DNA of 64,000 bases from Sinorhizobium fredii USDA 257. Its GTDB lineage: Bacteria > Pseudomonadota > Alphaproteobacteria > Rhizobiales > Rhizobiaceae. The translations under genes were made by a program, and so were the position numbers. Within the stretch, counting starts at the first letter, position 1. The number at the start of each line of letters is the position of its first letter. Under the pieces are notes generated by a model. It did not search any database and had not been told where the DNA came from. It saw nothing but the letters and a program-made list of their open reading frames with translations. The stretch lies in the NCBI RefSeq assembly GCF_000265205.3, contig NC_018000.1, positions 4,464,001 to 4,528,000 on the forward strand. Reading direction: 5' to 3'. This document shows, piece after piece, positions 8,946-17,855 of the stretch.

Positions 8946-9760
8946 CGCCCAAGCCCTATGGCTACCCGAACCGCCGGCATGGATGAAATTGCGTAAATTG
9001 CAAAGCCGACGATCGTCATCAGGATGGCGAGTTGTACGCGCCAGTCGAGCGCCACGAGGTTCAATTCCTTGAGCGCTGTGATGATGGTTCCACCGGCGGT
9101 CAACAGCCATGTCCAGAACCGCCCGGAACGGGCAACCGGCTTGCGCCGCAACTCGGGTCTCACCGTCGAGGACAGCACGTCCCCCGCCGATCCTGACGCC
9201 GCATCCGAGGAGCGAGAGGCAGCGAGCACCTCCTGGAGCACCGCTTCGAGCTTTCCAGGTTTCACCAGCGCCCTGTTGAGCCCGTCTCCGGCATAGTAGG
9301 ACTGCCCGCGCTTCACCCGCCGCCACTCGCCTTCGCTCTCGGCAAGCACGGGAAGCGATGCCCATTCCATCGCCAGCCGCCGGCCGAACTCGCTCAGACT
9401 GATTTCGCCAGAAACGAAGCTTTCGAAGCCCCTGCGGTTCAGGAGATGAAGTCCCAAACTATCCTGCAAAGCGGGATCAAAGATCTGCTCCTCGTTGAGC
9501 CCCGGAATTTCCCTCAGGAGGCCAAGCAACGTCGCGCGCATGAATTGATAGCCGCCGGCGGCACTCGACCCATGCGCCCTCGACCACGTCTTCTGGGCCG
9601 CAATCACCTCGCCAAGCGTCATGGTGGTCAACGGTTTCGCCAAGGCATTCTGCTTGTGGGCATAAATCACATCATAGGAGGCGCGGTCACTGCTGCCGAC
9701 TTCCGCTTCGCGGATGAAGCCGAGCAGAAGCGCCGCGCCGTGAGGCATGGTGTTGGTCAT
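8942..9760 (-). CDS. Phage endolysin (lysozyme-like) with C-terminal membrane anchors
   Basis: 272 residues. The N-terminal domain (about 1-165) has landmarks of the muramidase-type phage lysozymes common in rhizobial phages: FIREAEVGSSD with the probable catalytic Glu, LTTMTLGEVIAAQ, and SSAAGGYQFMRATLLGL. A linker of about 45 residues leads to two hydrophobic segments (about 213-232 and 238-260). It should cleave peptidoglycan glycan strands. The C-terminal spans mean the enzyme may be membrane-tethered or a fused holin domain; no separate classical holin was found nearby. An AAAGG site precedes the ATG. Confidence 0.75.
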   Translation of the reverse strand: MTNTMPHGAALLLGFIREAEVGSSDRASYDVIYAHKQNALAKPLTTMTLGEVIAAQKTWSRAHGSSAAGGYQFMRATLLGLLREIPGLNEEQIFDPALQDSLGLHLLNRRGFESFVSGEISLSEFGRRLAMEWASLPVLAESEGEWRRVKRGQSYYAGDGLNRALVKPGKLEAVLQEVLAASRSSDAASGSAGDVLSSTVRPELRRKPVARSGRFWTWLLTAGGTIITALKELNLVALDWRVQLAILMTIVGFAIYAISSMPAVRVAIGLGR

Positions 9761-9849
9761 GTGGTTACCTTTGCTGCTGGGGAAAAGGATGATCGATCCC
9801 TTGGGAATTGAGAGTGGCGTATTCTCTTTCCGCGCTACTTGCTGTAGGG

Positions 9850-10062
9850 ATGCCTCTTGTTGAGGCGGGGCATCTTTTCGTGGACAGGGTCCTTGTTACA
9901 GGAGCAAGCGGCTTTCTCGGCGGGCACATCCCACAGTTTATCTCGGAAGCCGAGGCTTCAGTGCATGCCTTGGGGCGGGCGCCATGACCGGGGCAACCGG
10001 ATGTCGTGGGTGATGCTGGTGCGGATGTGTCCTGTTGCGGGTGGTGGCAACATTCTGTATGA
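9850..10062 (+). pseudogene. Remnant of an NAD-dependent epimerase/dehydratase gene
   Basis: From the ATG at 9850 the frame reads the start of a Rossmann-fold sugar epimerase: RVLVTGASGFLGGHI is the nucleotide-binding TGxxGFxG motif with its first strand and helix. A TGA at 9985 interrupts it after 45 codons, and the same frame continues with PDVVGD-like sequence to a second stop at 10060. Intact family members have about 300 residues. It sits just before an AT-rich glycosyltransferase, so both probably came from a polysaccharide-biosynthesis locus. Confidence 0.6.
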
Positions 10063-10093
10063 GCAACACAATTCCAATCCCGAGACAATATAA

Positions 10094-10936
10094 ATGGCGA
10101 AAACTAAAGTCGTGGTCGTCTTTCCCGTTTACAATGGCGAAAGAACCCTCAGCAGCAGTCTACAGTGCATCGCTGATCAGACATTTATAGATTTCGAAGC
10201 GATTATTCTCGATAATAAATCGACAGACGACACACTCCGCGTCGCTGAGCAATTTTGCAAAATGGATAGTCGTTTCTCCATTGTCCGAACAGAACAGCAT
10301 GTGAGTGCGCCGGAGAATTTCGCTCGCGCTGTCCAAATCGGTGCAGCGCGTGGCGATTATTTCTGTCTGCGTGCATGTGATGACCATTCTTCTTTAGATT
10401 TCTTAGCGTGTCTGGTCGAGGCACTTGATCGCGACCCCACGAAATTACTTGCGGCGTGCTCGACAAAACTGGTTGGGCCGAACGGAAATCGAATCAAATC
10501 CCCAGATGATGCTATTTTTGGTTTCACCAAAGCGTATGTGTCCGGGCGCGTACCAAGAAACCTTACGTTTCCGGCAGAATGGATTTACGGGCTCTATAGG
10601 ACCAGCGCGAAAGACATGCTGATGGCACGCTGGTTCGAACTGGGAAATCCTTGGTGTCTCGCATCCTATGTCGTATCAGAGCTTGTTGTTCGTGATTTGG
10701 TGGCGTACGTGCCCGGACCAACATACGACTTCACCGAAGGGTCCGGATCAGAGCAACGTTATGGAGCAAAGAGTCTCCGTGAAAAATTCAATCAACGCTT
10801 GAGCTATACTTTAGGATGCTACAAGTTAAGGAGGAAACTTCCAAAGGTTAGTTTCATCACAAGATTGAAGTTCTTGAGGATGTGCTGGAACGATGCGCGG
10901 CGAAAGACGCGTTACAAGATTTTTTGGATTTTTTAA
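10094..10936 (+). CDS. Family 2 glycosyltransferase, foreign base composition
   Basis: 280 residues. It has the GT-A start (VVVVFPVYNGERTLSSSL), the LDNKSTDDT nucleotide-sugar-binding block at about 39-47, and CLRACDDHSS at about 95-104, matching the DXD-type metal site. GT2 enzymes transfer a sugar from a nucleotide donor to a growing polysaccharide. The gene is visibly richer in A+T than its neighbours and lies in the opposite direction, between the endolysin and tail fibre genes. That is typical of a later-acquired cargo gene; it may modify surface polysaccharide, which is a phage-receptor role only by inference. Confidence 0.85.
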   Translation: MAKTKVVVVFPVYNGERTLSSSLQCIADQTFIDFEAIILDNKSTDDTLRVAEQFCKMDSRFSIVRTEQHVSAPENFARAVQIGAARGDYFCLRACDDHSSLDFLACLVEALDRDPTKLLAACSTKLVGPNGNRIKSPDDAIFGFTKAYVSGRVPRNLTFPAEWIYGLYRTSAKDMLMARWFELGNPWCLASYVVSELVVRDLVAYVPGPTYDFTEGSGSEQRYGAKSLREKFNQRLSYTLGCYKLRRKLPKVSFITRLKFLRMCWNDARRKTRYKIFWIF

Positions 10937-11096
10937 CAATACATCCTCTGACCAAAGCTTTTGGCTTCCAGCAGAGTATCATTGATCACCTGCAATACGG
11001 CAATTGAGGTTATCGCTCGGTCGTGCAGCAACGGTGGAAGGTCCCGACAACTTTGAGCTGCGCACAATTGCTGACAGCACATTGCAAGAGCGCGCG

Positions 11097-11591
11097 TTAA
11101 AGATCGAGCGCGACAGTCCACATCGCATCGATTTGCATGTCGGTTAAGCCGAGCGCCCGACCGACCATTGTTGTCAGCGGATGCAATCGGCTGAACGAGG
11201 TAGCATATTCCCACTCAATTTGCGCCCGATCCTTTTCTTGGCCGTCCGGCATCGCGTCAATGGCAGCCGTCACTTGGGTCGGAGAAATCCCTGCGTCGAC
11301 GAGTCCGAGACGCAATTGCCGCGCCGAAAGCGAAAGCATGGAAGCGCGTATCTGTTCTGCCGCCGGCGGTGTGTGAGACTGGATTGGGAAATTCGGATTT
11401 TCGGCGAGCCACTTGCGAATGATAGGGTTCAAACCGAAGGTATCATCGGGTCTTGACAGATATTCGCCGTCGTAAGTTTGTCCGCTCATGTCGGTCAGGT
11501 TGATCGAGAGCTCGTAAACTTCCGGCTCCGCCGTCGCAAAGATCGCATGGACCTCATTGAGCGTCATTCTACAGTGCGTAGTGCTAGTCAT
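11097..11591 (-). CDS. Tail-fibre-associated protein (possible assembly chaperone)
   Basis: 164 residues from the ATG at 11591, only 2 nt after the tail fibre stop, so it is expected to be co-translated. The N-terminal part is beta-rich (YELSINLTDMSGQTYDGEYLSRPDDTFGLNPIIRKWL), a pattern shared with proteins encoded directly after phage tail fibres. The C-terminal half is helical and carries a repeated short motif (LRLGLVDAGISPTQV). It could be a chaperone for the fibre or a fibre-tip subunit. Position is the main evidence. Confidence 0.6.
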   Translation of the reverse strand: MTSTTHCRMTLNEVHAIFATAEPEVYELSINLTDMSGQTYDGEYLSRPDDTFGLNPIIRKWLAENPNFPIQSHTPPAAEQIRASMLSLSARQLRLGLVDAGISPTQVTAAIDAMPDGQEKDRAQIEWEYATSFSRLHPLTTMVGRALGLTDMQIDAMWTVALDL

Positions 11592-11593
11592 GT

Positions 11594-12805
11594 CTATGCG
11601 GTCCTTTGAATGATAAGCCAATCAGACGTAGCGACAATCCCCCGCACACGCCAAGTACCTGAAAGCGCTGTGCCTGCCCCGGAATAGCCGCTTTGAACGT
11701 AAGCGTTGGTGCTGTACAAACAGGGGATAACTGAAGCTTGCCGCGCGGGGTTGGAGCCGTTCTGCGCCATCGTGAGGATTGTCCCGATCGGGAAGCTGGT
11801 ATTAGTGGAGGACGTTCCGGTGTAAACCTCCGCTGCTATAAACCCCAACGCATGGGTATGGCTCGTCCCGCTGACAGAATTCGTCGTCGAGTTGGTGATG
11901 TCGGATGGCGTGCCCAGCGTCAGCGTGCGGTTTGCCGAAATCGCGCCGCCGCCGGTCAGGCCGCTGCCGGCGATCACCTGTATTGCATTGCTTGCAGGCG
12001 TGTAACCATAGAGCGCGTTGACATCGGCAGCAGCGAGATTTCCGGAATGCCAGACTGTGTTATGCGCCGCCACGGAGCTGTCGTAGAATTTCAGCGCGTC
12101 GATGCTGTTCACATTCGATAGGTACAGATAGTCTCCGGTCAAGTCATTCGCAACGCGAAGACCGTCACCATTCGCCGTGCCGTCGCGGTGCTGAATGTAG
12201 CCCTGGCGAGCCGTCGCCTTCCAGAAACCTACATAGGGGTCGCCCGTCGCCGAGCCGATGAGTTTGATGGCTTCGCTATCCGTAGTTACGGCGATCTGGG
12301 TGAAATCGACATAGGCGCCATCGAGTCGAGCTGAGGGTATCGTACCGGTCGTGAGATTCGACGCGCTGTTGGCGCCAAGCGTCACGCGCGCCGCAGCGGC
12401 ATCCGCATCGTTGAGCACCGTCTGCGCAAAAGCTGAAACTCCGAGCGTCGTAAGTGCGGCGCCGGCGGTCGCATCATCCAGCAGTGTCCGTGCAAATGGC
12501 GTCAAAGCCGTCGTCGCATATGCGTCCGACGCGGTCGTGTAGATCATCTTGTCCGCGCTCGTTGCAAGACCAGCAATCGAAGCGAGCGCCGCGCTTGCGG
12601 CTTGAGCACCAAGTGCTGTACGCGCCGCGCTGGCGCTTGTGGCGCCCGTTCCGCCTGCGGTAACCGGCCGCGCGGCATTGGCGTCGGCGGTGAGGTCGTC
12701 GATCAGCGCGTTATAGGGCACGCTCTGGATCGTCGTGTTCGGCACCCCCTTGGTGCCGGCGGGTGGGGAATAGACTCCGCCTGTTCTTGGCAAGATAGCC
12801 TCCAT
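11594..12805 (-). CDS. Phage tail fibre protein
   Basis: 403 residues. The N-terminus has NALIDDLTADANAARPVTAGGTG, a form typical of the start of tail-fibre shafts, followed by Ala/Thr/Asp-rich repeats (ALGAQAASAALAS, TLGVSAFAQTVLNDADAAAA) that form a trimeric helix/coil region. A second part has repeated SGLTGGGAISANRTLTL and a C-terminal receptor-binding-like region. These are structural features of trimeric adhesin fibres. The Shine-Dalgarno GGAGG lies inside a terminator-like hairpin directly before the ATG (see the terminator entry). Confidence 0.85.
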   Translation of the reverse strand: MEAILPRTGGVYSPPAGTKGVPNTTIQSVPYNALIDDLTADANAARPVTAGGTGATSASAARTALGAQAASAALASIAGLATSADKMIYTTASDAYATTALTPFARTLLDDATAGAALTTLGVSAFAQTVLNDADAAAARVTLGANSASNLTTGTIPSARLDGAYVDFTQIAVTTDSEAIKLIGSATGDPYVGFWKATARQGYIQHRDGTANGDGLRVANDLTGDYLYLSNVNSIDALKFYDSSVAAHNTVWHSGNLAAADVNALYGYTPASNAIQVIAGSGLTGGGAISANRTLTLGTPSDITNSTTNSVSGTSHTHALGFIAAEVYTGTSSTNTSFPIGTILTMAQNGSNPARQASVIPCLYSTNAYVQSGYSGAGTALSGTWRVRGIVATSDWLIIQRTA

Positions 12806-12806
12806 G

Positions 12807-12830
12807 AAAAAGGCCTCCGAATGGGAGGCC
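12807..12830 (-). terminator. Terminator-like hairpin overlapping the tail-fibre ribosome site
   Basis: On the minus strand, a perfect 7-bp stem (GGCCTCC / GGAGGCC) with a 5-nt loop is followed by T5, one C, then the ATG of the tail fibre. The GGAGG in the 3' arm is also the only good Shine-Dalgarno for that ATG. The structure could therefore both end transcription from the S74 gene and hide the ribosome site. Effect in vivo is unknown. Confidence 0.6.
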
Positions 12831-12929
12831 GCTTAGCGATTGGAACGATGATTTGGGCGGACTGCCGCCCGTCACCTCCGCGAGACCAAATTGCGCGTCA
12901 GGCCGGATGCGCGTCTTGCCGCGATGCCT

Positions 12930-14279
12930 CTACTTCCGCCCCTCCCCCGCCGCGAAAAGCCGGCCGTAATCCACCCGGCGCATGCCGTCCGGCCCGCGGC
13001 TCACCACGTCCGGGTGGGTCTTTTCCACCTCCTGCGCCATCACGCCGATATGCTTCGGCCCGCCGGCGGGCTCGTCCTTGTAGCGGAACTCGTAGAGATT
13101 GTGCCCCTTGAGCCTGCCGACCTTCTCGACGTTCTTCTTGGCGCGGCGATCGGACTTCGGAAGGAAGCCCAGCAGAGAATCGAGCAGATTGCCGCCCGCC
13201 TGCTGCCGGGCGTTATAGGACGCCATCTGGTTCTGATAGTTCTGCTGCACCAGCCCGGCATAATCGACCGGCTGGATGCTCTGCCCCTGCGTCGGAACGA
13301 AATTCGGGTTCGTCACCTGGGCGCCGGAAAGCAGCGCAGAGATCTCGTTGATCGGCTGGTTGCGCTGCGCATATTGCTCGTTGAGATAGTTGGAACGCGC
13401 GGTGTTCTGCGCGTTGATCCGTGCTTGCTCCGCGTTGAAGCTCTGGTCTTTCAGCGCATTGTTGGCGGCCGTCACAGACTGGCTGTTCTGGTGCATCTGC
13501 TGTCTGGCATTGTTGCCGAAATCGGCGTTCTGCAGCGCCTGGCCGTAGGCCTGCGCTTGTGCCGCATTCTCGAAGCTCGCCTTCTGGCCGGCGAGATTGG
13601 CGAGCCGCGTCTGCTCCTGGCCGGCGTTCAGCACGGCGGCGATGCGTGCGTCGTTCGACGTCCGGTTCGCCTCGTCGATCGCCCTGTTGTAGGCTTCCGA
13701 TCCCGGCTGAAGACCCTGGTTGGCGAGCCGCGTTTCCAGCGCCGAGCGGTCGCGCGCGAGTTGCGGGTTGAGCCTGGCCATCAGCGCATTCTCGTATTTC
13801 GACGTATCGAAGTCAGCCTCGTAGCTGCGGGTGATGTTGCCGGCATTGCCGACCGAGGTCTGAAGTTCGGGACCGCTGGAAAACTGCTGGTATTGCGGCA
13901 AGGCGAGCTTCGAAGGGTCGCCGGCGGCCGGGGCCTTCGAAATGTCCATCGGCTTGCCGAGCAGATCGTTCAGCCGGCTCGACTGCGCGGTGGCGAGCGT
14001 CGCGAGATTGAGGTTCGCCGAATCGTTCTGATCCTTTATCTTCTGCTGCATCTCCGAAAGCTTCTGGGTCGCCGTCGCCACGGGCAGATCATAGGCGTTC
14101 CCGCTCAGCGGATCGGTCCATTTTTGCGTCGTGTAGCTGTAGCTGAGGCTGCCGTCCGGCGTCACCTGGTTGACATTGCCCATGTAGCCGTTGGCAACCG
14201 CCGTGCCGACATTGGTCGCGGTCTGCGCCGCCGCCGTCGCCTTCGGATCCGGGGGAGTGGGCGCTTTCGATTTTCCCAT
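12930..14279 (-). CDS. Phage structural protein with S74 intramolecular chaperone domain
   Basis: 449 residues. The N-terminus is basic (MGKSKAPTPPDPKA) and the long middle is Gln/Ala/Asn-rich helix (about 60-360), as in ejected or tail-associated podovirus proteins. The last 75 residues carry the S74 peptidase/chaperone signature: KSDRRAKKNVEKVG with the Ser-Asp pair at which the domain cuts itself off, then YEFRYKDEP and IGVMAQEVEKTHPDVV. The domain helps trimerise fibres or spikes and is then autocleaved. AGGTG precedes the ATG. Confidence 0.85.
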   Translation of the reverse strand: MGKSKAPTPPDPKATAAAQTATNVGTAVANGYMGNVNQVTPDGSLSYSYTTQKWTDPLSGNAYDLPVATATQKLSEMQQKIKDQNDSANLNLATLATAQSSRLNDLLGKPMDISKAPAAGDPSKLALPQYQQFSSGPELQTSVGNAGNITRSYEADFDTSKYENALMARLNPQLARDRSALETRLANQGLQPGSEAYNRAIDEANRTSNDARIAAVLNAGQEQTRLANLAGQKASFENAAQAQAYGQALQNADFGNNARQQMHQNSQSVTAANNALKDQSFNAEQARINAQNTARSNYLNEQYAQRNQPINEISALLSGAQVTNPNFVPTQGQSIQPVDYAGLVQQNYQNQMASYNARQQAGGNLLDSLLGFLPKSDRRAKKNVEKVGRLKGHNLYEFRYKDEPAGGPKHIGVMAQEVEKTHPDVVSRGPDGMRRVDYGRLFAAGEGRK

Positions 14280-14286
14280 AGAGCAC

Positions 14287-14733
14287 CTATCGTTGATTGA
14301 CGGGATGCGCCCGCCAGTCGTTGTCTGTCAGGGTGAAGATGATTTCCGCCTCCTCCCGCCCGCGAAGGCGGGGAATGCGGTGGCTCGTGAACCCGAAGCG
14401 CCGGGCGATCCCGACCATGCCGGCGTTCTCCTCCGAGACGCGCAGCACCGCCAGCTGGCAGCCGATCTCGTCGAAGGCATAATCGAACATGGCCTTCAGC
14501 ACCGGCCGCGTCAGCCAGCGTTTGCTTGTGGCGGCGGCCGAAAGCTCGATCACGCCCGCTTCGGGTGAATAGTTGTGATAGACGACGCCGGCGACGAGCC
14601 TGCCCTCCTCCGTCACGCCGAGCGTGGTGAAGTCGGCAAAGCCTCTCTCGCAGCCGTCGATATGGGCGGCGACGAAGCCGGCGATCGCGTCGTTCTTCGC
14701 GGGGTCGCCCGCCCCGCCCCAGATGATGTTCAC
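14287..14733 (-). CDS. GNAT-type acetyltransferase encoded in the tail operon
   Basis: 148 residues from a GTG start at 14733, which overlaps the upstream stop by 4 nt (GTGA); a longer in-frame extension lies inside the previous gene and is not used. Visible GNAT features are LVAGVVYHNYSP with the central strand, then VLKAMFDYAFDEIGCQLAVLRVSEENAGMVGIARRFGF, matching motif A/B with the Asn-x-x-x and FGF end. Such genes are frequent in the tail region of rhizobial and other alphaproteobacterial podovirus-like prophages; the acetylated target is not known. Confidence 0.8.
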   Translation of the reverse strand: MNIIWGGAGDPAKNDAIAGFVAAHIDGCERGFADFTTLGVTEEGRLVAGVVYHNYSPEAGVIELSAAATSKRWLTRPVLKAMFDYAFDEIGCQLAVLRVSEENAGMVGIARRFGFTSHRIPRLRGREEAEIIFTLTDNDWRAHPVNQR

Positions 14734-16343
14734 GCGCTCGCCTCCCCGGCCGCGACCTGCAGTGTGGCGAGGTCCACTTCGATGTCGAGTTTCACCGCGC
14801 CGCCGGAGGTGATGACGCAGCCGATCGCCAGCATGTCGCCGCTCGCGCGCACGTTCTGGCGGAAATCGTAGCGTAGCGCCTGCGATACGCCGTCCCAGCG
14901 CGCCACGTCCCAAAGGCCGACGTCCCATTCCGGAGAGGCCGTGTCGCCTTCCGTCACTCGATCAAACGGCGGCGCGGTCCGGTCGAAGTCGGCGCGGGCG
15001 AAGAGCTGCACTTTGGGCCGGATCTTGGCGCGAAAGTACATATGCGCCATTGTCGCCGCCGTCCGCTGGCCGAATTGCCCGGCCGGCGTGAACTGCGACA
15101 GATAGGTGGCCGCAAAGGCCAGCCCATCGTCGGTGCCGCCCGTGTCGCCTTGCCAGCAATAGCCCTCGCGCGAGCCGAAGAAGAGCCCGCCTTGCAGCGT
15201 CTCGAAGCAGTTGGCCCGCCAGTTGCTGATCGTCGCCCATCGCCCGCTCAAGACATTCAACACGAAAGTCGTGTCGCTGACGACGCTGTTGTCCGGAAAG
15301 GCGACGAAGACCAGGTTCTGCTCTACCCATGGCTTCAGCGTCCAGCCTGAGCCGGTTGCGTTCGCCGCTAGCCTCCAGTCGTCCTCTATCGGCCGTGAAA
15401 TCGACACCTGGCTGAGTGCGGCACGATCGCGCTGAAACACCTGCGACATCGGCGTCAGCCCGTCCGACGTCGCAATCAGCACGTCACCGCCGACGCGGAT
15501 CCAAGCATTTTTCCCAAGCGGCTTGCCGATCTGGTACACGCCCTTCAATGCGAAATCGCTGGCGCCCGAAGGATCCGAGCCGGCATAGACGGCGATCTCC
15601 CCTTCCGTCGAGACGAAGACGCAGAGATCGGAAAGGCCATCGCCGCTTTCGAGCGACCAGGAAAAGCCAGTGAGCAGCGAACCGCCTTTCTTCATCACGC
15701 CGCCGAGCGGAAACACGGCCGCAGCCCCGCCGATGGCGTTTACCGGCAGATAGTAAACGTCGAGCGTCGCGTTCTTGAGGAAGAACTCGCGGTTCTTGAA
15801 CAGCCAGCCGTGGTTGAGCTGTGCCATGGTCGTGCTGTCGGAAAAGGTAATCGTCGGCGTCGTCGTCCAGACGCTGCCGTCATAGATGCGTCGCGTGTCG
15901 GCCCCGTTCAGGCAGACCAGAAAAGAGCCGCCGGCTGTGGTGTGCTGGAACGCGCACCAGTCGCCACCGTTCAGCCCGCTGACCGCCGCCGCCGTCGTCG
16001 CCGGTGGGGCTGCCGGCGCGGTCATATTGTGGATCGCGCTGGTCGTCGCCATGAACAGCTTTTCGTTGCTGCCGAACTTGTATTTGAAGGCGCTGCGGAT
16101 GGCGCCCCCATCGGCAGCGAGTCCAACCTTCCGGGAGCCCCCGCGGATCCTGCAGCCGGCAAGCGTCGGCAGGAAGTTCACCAGCACCGTGGCCGAGCCC
16201 GGTGTCTGCGAGGCCATGTCAGCGGTCGTCACCAGTCCGCCTTTCGGCGCCGGGAAGGTCAGCGGCTTCGAGATCTGGAGTCGGCCGATGCTCGCCGGCC
16301 CGCGGTTGGTCTGCGGCAGGCGGCCGGGGCGAATAGTTGTCAT
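14730..16343 (-). CDS. Large beta-rich phage tail/head-closure protein
   Basis: 537 residues from the ATG at 16343. Repeated blocks of short strands with WxxF/GGxxL turns (GGDVLIATSDGLTPMSQVF, ESGDGLSDLCVFVSTEGEIAVYAG, NLVFVAFPDNSVVSD) resemble beta-propeller proteins such as P22 gp10, which closes the packaged head. It lies after two adaptor-like genes and before the S74 protein, where a tail-hub or stabilisation protein is expected. It is bounded by 4-nt overlaps with both neighbours. The structural analogy is an inference. Confidence 0.65.
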   Translation of the reverse strand: MTTIRPGRLPQTNRGPASIGRLQISKPLTFPAPKGGLVTTADMASQTPGSATVLVNFLPTLAGCRIRGGSRKVGLAADGGAIRSAFKYKFGSNEKLFMATTSAIHNMTAPAAPPATTAAAVSGLNGGDWCAFQHTTAGGSFLVCLNGADTRRIYDGSVWTTTPTITFSDSTTMAQLNHGWLFKNREFFLKNATLDVYYLPVNAIGGAAAVFPLGGVMKKGGSLLTGFSWSLESGDGLSDLCVFVSTEGEIAVYAGSDPSGASDFALKGVYQIGKPLGKNAWIRVGGDVLIATSDGLTPMSQVFQRDRAALSQVSISRPIEDDWRLAANATGSGWTLKPWVEQNLVFVAFPDNSVVSDTTFVLNVLSGRWATISNWRANCFETLQGGLFFGSREGYCWQGDTGGTDDGLAFAATYLSQFTPAGQFGQRTAATMAHMYFRAKIRPKVQLFARADFDRTAPPFDRVTEGDTASPEWDVGLWDVARWDGVSQALRYDFRQNVRASGDMLAIGCVITSGGAVKLDIEVDLATLQVAAGEASA

Positions 16344-16942
16344 GATGACCCCCTGTCCGCATTGATCTCCTGCAGGAGATCCGCCTCGAACTCGGCGAGG
16401 TTGTCCTCGAAAGCTAGCCCCTTCTGCCGCTTCCAGCGCCAGATCAGCCCTTTCTTCAGCAGCCGTTCGGGAAAAAGCGTCGTGTCGTCGTCGGCCCGGA
16501 ACGTATCGCGCTCTTCGTAAGGGTCGCCGAGCACCCAGTTCTTCGAGAGATAGTCGATCGTCGCGCCGGCGGCCGTGGCGGCCGGCGAGAAGAGCATCTC
16601 CTTGCCGCGGAGGTGGCAATAGGGCTCCCCCGAGGCAACGCCGACGATCACGGCCCATTGCGCACCGTTGGTGACCGTCCGGAAGAAGCGGCCGTCCGAC
16701 GCTTGCACCGCACCTCCGGGTGCCAGCCTCTGGTAGTCGGCGGGCAGGATCTCCGGCGACGCCGAGACGGCATGCGTCTTCAGCATCCGTTTCCAGTCGA
16801 CGCGCCGCGCGATCTCGGCGCCCGCTTCCTCGGCCAACGCCACCATCGCCTGCGCGTTCGGATCGTTCATTCCGTAGACGCTGTCGAACCGATCAAGCGA
16901 AACGATGTCCGCGACTTCGTTGATTACGCTCAGCAGCGTCAT
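16340..16942 (-). CDS. Phage head-tail connector-like protein
   Basis: 200 residues, mostly helical at the start (LLSVINEVADIVSLDRFDSVYG), with a central beta-rich part (FRTVTNGAQWAVIVGVASGEPYCHLRGKEMLFSP) and a helical C-terminus rich in Arg/Lys/Trp. Such proteins occur between adaptor and tail-hub genes in podovirus-like rhizobial prophages. Overlaps of 4 nt on both sides bind it to the neighbours. No motif identifies it beyond position. Confidence 0.6.
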   Translation of the reverse strand: MTLLSVINEVADIVSLDRFDSVYGMNDPNAQAMVALAEEAGAEIARRVDWKRMLKTHAVSASPEILPADYQRLAPGGAVQASDGRFFRTVTNGAQWAVIVGVASGEPYCHLRGKEMLFSPAATAAGATIDYLSKNWVLGDPYEERDTFRADDDTTLFPERLLKKGLIWRWKRQKGLAFEDNLAEFEADLLQEINADRGSS

Positions 16943-17535
16943 GGCGTCAGCCCTCCGATGACGATTTCGCCATTGCCCCAGCGCAGGCGTTCGTCGGCAA
17001 GCCCGAGCCCGGCCATCGCCTGGCGTTTCAGCGTCTCGGCCGCGCCCGCCTTGGCGGCGTCGCGCTCCCAGACGGCGATCTCCTCGACGACCGCGTAGAG
17101 ATAGACGTCCGGCGCCTTTTCGATCAGCCAGTTGCTCGGCGCCGTGGGAGTGAGCGGTGGAATCTTCGCGTAGTAGGTCAGGTAGAGATTCTCGCCGCCC
17201 TTCTGCCGCACCTGGATCGCACTGCCGACGATCGCGTAGCCAATCGACGCACCGCCGGAGGTGACGTGACCGCTCAGTTCCTGCAATGCCAGCGCCCGCA
17301 GCGCACGATGATCGGAGCCAAGCACCTGCCGCGCCTCCAGGAAATCGGCAGGCAGGGTGCCCTCGCCTTCGGCAAGCGGCATCGTCATCGTCTTCTCCAT
17401 GTCGGCGACGCGCAGGACGCGGCTGAGTTTGAGTTCGGCAAGCGCGAGGAAGCGCGGGAAAAGATGGGCGACGTCATCGCGGCCGGAATAGTCGCCGGCA
17501 TCGACGAGGAGCGACGCATAGTCGGATATTGTCAT
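16939..17535 (-). CDS. Phage adaptor protein (head-tail junction)
   Basis: 198 residues from the ATG at 17535 (MTISDYASLLVDAGDYSGR), which overlaps the previous stop by 4 nt; upstream codons in this frame lie within other genes. Its helices (FPRFLALAELKLSRVLRVADME), the LPADFLEARQVL block and YYAKIPPLTPTAPSNWLIEKAPDVYLYAVVEEIA at 135-170 are typical of the phage 'adaptor protein' family that sits under the portal. It should make the ring joining head and tail. Confidence 0.75.
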   Translation of the reverse strand: MTISDYASLLVDAGDYSGRDDVAHLFPRFLALAELKLSRVLRVADMEKTMTMPLAEGEGTLPADFLEARQVLGSDHRALRALALQELSGHVTSGGASIGYAIVGSAIQVRQKGGENLYLTYYAKIPPLTPTAPSNWLIEKAPDVYLYAVVEEIAVWERDAAKAGAAETLKRQAMAGLGLADERLRWGNGEIVIGGLTP

Positions 17536-17855
17536 AGGTGTCCCTCGAAGCTGCGCCAGGCGCGATTGTCGCCGTCGTTGAGCCACCGCTTCACATAGCG
17601 GTCGTCGCCTTCGGAATGGGCTCGCACCAGGTTTTCGGAATGCGCGAGGTGGAGCGGGATCGAGGCGACTTTGGTCCACTCGCCGAAAGCATTGCCGGCG
17701 GTCGCATGGCGGGTGAATTCGTTCTGTCGGACGAGGTTTTCGACCGGATAGTCCGTCCGCCAATGGGTTCTGTTGCCGTCCTCCATCACCCAGACGGAGC
17801 GACCGGTGTGAAAATCGTAATCGAAGAGCTTCCAGTCGCCGTCGCGTACAATCAT
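17532..17855 (-). CDS. Small phage protein of the capsid-tail operon
   Basis: 107 residues, Trp- and Arg-rich (WKLFDYDFHTGRSVWVMEDGNRTHW). The start overlaps the 58-residue gene's stop and the end overlaps the adaptor start, both by 4 nt. It is a component of the conserved structural run and probably a minor virion or assembly protein; I do not recognise the family. Confidence 0.65.
   Translation of the reverse strand: MIVRDGDWKLFDYDFHTGRSVWVMEDGNRTHWRTDYPVENLVRQNEFTRHATAGNAFGEWTKVASIPLHLAHSENLVRAHSEGDDRYVKRWLNDGDNRAWRSFEGHL

Noticed and set aside
12891..14300. A 469-codon frame on the plus strand opposite the S74 protein gene
   Set aside because: It is entirely antisense to a gene with recognised domains, and its Arg/Leu-rich product has no similarity or ribosome site.
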